In this document: positions 5,015 to 5,975 of the stretch, one piece after another
How the letters are laid out: each line of letters opens with the position of its first letter
How positions within the stretch are numbered: position 1 is the first letter of the stretch
Assembly: GCA_050740975.1 (NCBI GenBank)
Contig: JBOIEE010000148.1
Span: 1 to 5,975, forward strand
DNA from: JBOHHR01 sp050740975
Lineage (GTDB): Bacteria > Pseudomonadota > Gammaproteobacteria > JBOHHR01
Direction of reading: 5' to 3'
Length of the DNA: 5,975 nt
The notes under the pieces: generated by a model
Told to the model about the DNA's origin: nothing
Database searches by the model: none
Seen by the model: the letters and a program-made list of their open reading frames with translations, nothing else
Position numbers and translations under genes: made by a program

Positions 5015-5975
5015 ATGACTAAGACCCGTTTCATCGTTTTTTCGCTAATCACGGCGGCCCTGATCGGTGTCGCTTGGATGGTGAGTCACAAGCGGGTGCC
5101 ACAGACCGAGCTGAGCAAAAACGCTTTGTTCCCGGGGCTCGCGGAGCGCATCAACGATACCTCGCGTATTGAAATTCGCACTCAAGACGAGGACACCACT
5201 CTGGTAAAACGCGATGATAAATGGGTATTAGAAGAGCGGCATGGCTATCCGGCCTTGTTCACCCGGGTGCAGGAGCTGGCGTTCGCGCTCACCGAGCTGA
5301 ATATCATCGAGCCCAAGACCAAGGACAAAGCGCGTTACGCTCAGCTTGGGGTTGAAGACATCGGCGCCAAGGGTGCCGACTCGACCTCGATCACCCTGAA
5401 GGAAAAGCAGGGACGAACCCTAGCCTCACTCATCGTGGGAAAAGAGCGCATCGCGAAAGGGGGCAACGTGCGCTCGCGCTATGTGCGTCCGTCCGGGGGC
5501 GAGCAGGCATTCCTGGTTGAAGGCAATCTCGATGTCTCGGCCTCGGCCGCCGATTGGATGGAAAAGGACTTAGTCGATATTTCTTCCGAACGCATTCAAA
5601 GCGTTAGCATCGTGCATCCGGGTGGAGAGACCGTCTCGCTCAGGCGCAAAAGTGCCACAGAGCCGAACTTCACGTTGGCCGGTATTAAACCGGGCCACAA
5701 GCTTCGCTCCCAAGTAACGCTGAACAGCATTGCCTCCAGCCTGGAGGCATTGAGCGTCCAAGACGTGGGATCGCAAAAAGCCCTTAAATGGCCCCAGAAA
5801 GAAATCGTCACCACATTTCATACGTTTGATGGACTGGTTGCAAAAGCGACATCGGCCAAAGTGGGTGACAAGAGCTACACACAGCTTGCGTTTTCCTTTG
5901 ACCCATCGCTGGTTACCGCCGCGGATAAAGACCGAGCATCATCCCAAACCAAGGAGGAAAACAAACTCGAATCTA
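5015..5975 (+). CDS. DUF4340 domain-containing protein (3' partial)
   Basis: Open from ATG 5015 to the window end: 320 codons without a stop, so the C-terminus is missing. An N-terminal membrane helix (about 5-24) follows the basic start MTKTR and predicts an inner-membrane anchor with the rest in the periplasm. The beginning of the mature part (F39-P-G-L, then RINDTSRIEIRTQD at 45-58, then DDKWVLEERHGYPA at 67-80) is the characteristic first module of DUF4340 proteins. ALTELNIIEPKTKD and a YAQLGVED element (about 91-115) follow, then a strand set ending in RYVRPSGGEQAFLV and a second repeat-like module from about 190. An in-frame TAA at 4997 leaves ATG 5015 as the only plausible start. DUF4340 genes repeatedly sit behind gldA-gldF-gldG-type genes, so it is probably the fourth component of the same envelope complex. 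No enzymatic activity is known or visible. Confidence 0.88.
   Translation, partial: MTKTRFIVFSLITAALIGVAWMVSHKRVPQTELSKNALFPGLAERINDTSRIEIRTQDEDTTLVKRDDKWVLEERHGYPALFTRVQELAFALTELNIIEPKTKDKARYAQLGVEDIGAKGADSTSITLKEKQGRTLASLIVGKERIAKGGNVRSRYVRPSGGEQAFLVEGNLDVSASAADWMEKDLVDISSERIQSVSIVHPGGETVSLRRKSATEPNFTLAGIKPGHKLRSQVTLNSIASSLEALSVQDVGSQKALKWPQKEIVTTFHTFDGLVAKATSAKVGDKSYTQLAFSFDPSLVTAADKDRASSQTKEENKLES

Overview
The window looks like part of a proteobacterial chromosome of moderate GC content (probably gamma- or betaproteobacterial; no taxon can be fixed from the sequence). The basis is the gene set, proteobacterial-style Shine-Dalgarno and sigma70-like promoter sequences, and short palindromic repeats of the TCGAAGGGCGA type that are common in intergenic DNA of this group.

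Left part (1-1257) is a decayed accessory strip. It opens with the C-terminal end of an NAD(P)-dependent 3-hydroxyacid dehydrogenase of the 3-hydroxyisobutyrate dehydrogenase/tartronate-semialdehyde reductase type (2-220). Right behind its stop codon is a short relic of the C-terminus of a type I restriction-modification methyltransferase (HsdM-like), broken by a stop codon and a one-base frameshift (221-420). Next comes a GIY-YIG nuclease-family gene (446-740) broken by what looks like an 11-base deletion just after the catalytic-glutamate region. Three copies of a 28-bp palindromic repeat (391-418, 767-794 inverted, 930-957) surround these relics. Their 10-nt loops are identical and their stems differ by compensatory changes. 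A cluster of further inverted repeats, including a perfect 20-bp palindrome, lies at 1013-1068.

Right part (1258-5975) is a compact operon read on the + strand: an ABC ATPase, an ABC-2 permease (4-bp overlap), a GldG-type auxiliary protein (3-bp gap), and, after an unusual 185-bp gap holding a nested hairpin, a DUF4340 membrane-anchored protein that runs off the window. This is the widespread GldA-GldF-GldG-DUF4340 arrangement. The ATPase should power the permease in the inner membrane, while GldG and the DUF4340 protein each expose a large periplasmic domain on a membrane anchor. The substrate is unknown, and in non-gliding proteobacteria the system has no settled function. Two sigma70-like promoter candidates lie upstream of the ATPase gene.

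I see no clearly new enzymatic system. The most interesting signals are the covarying repeat family next to two broken genes, the hsdM relic, and the structured gap inside the gld-like operon.
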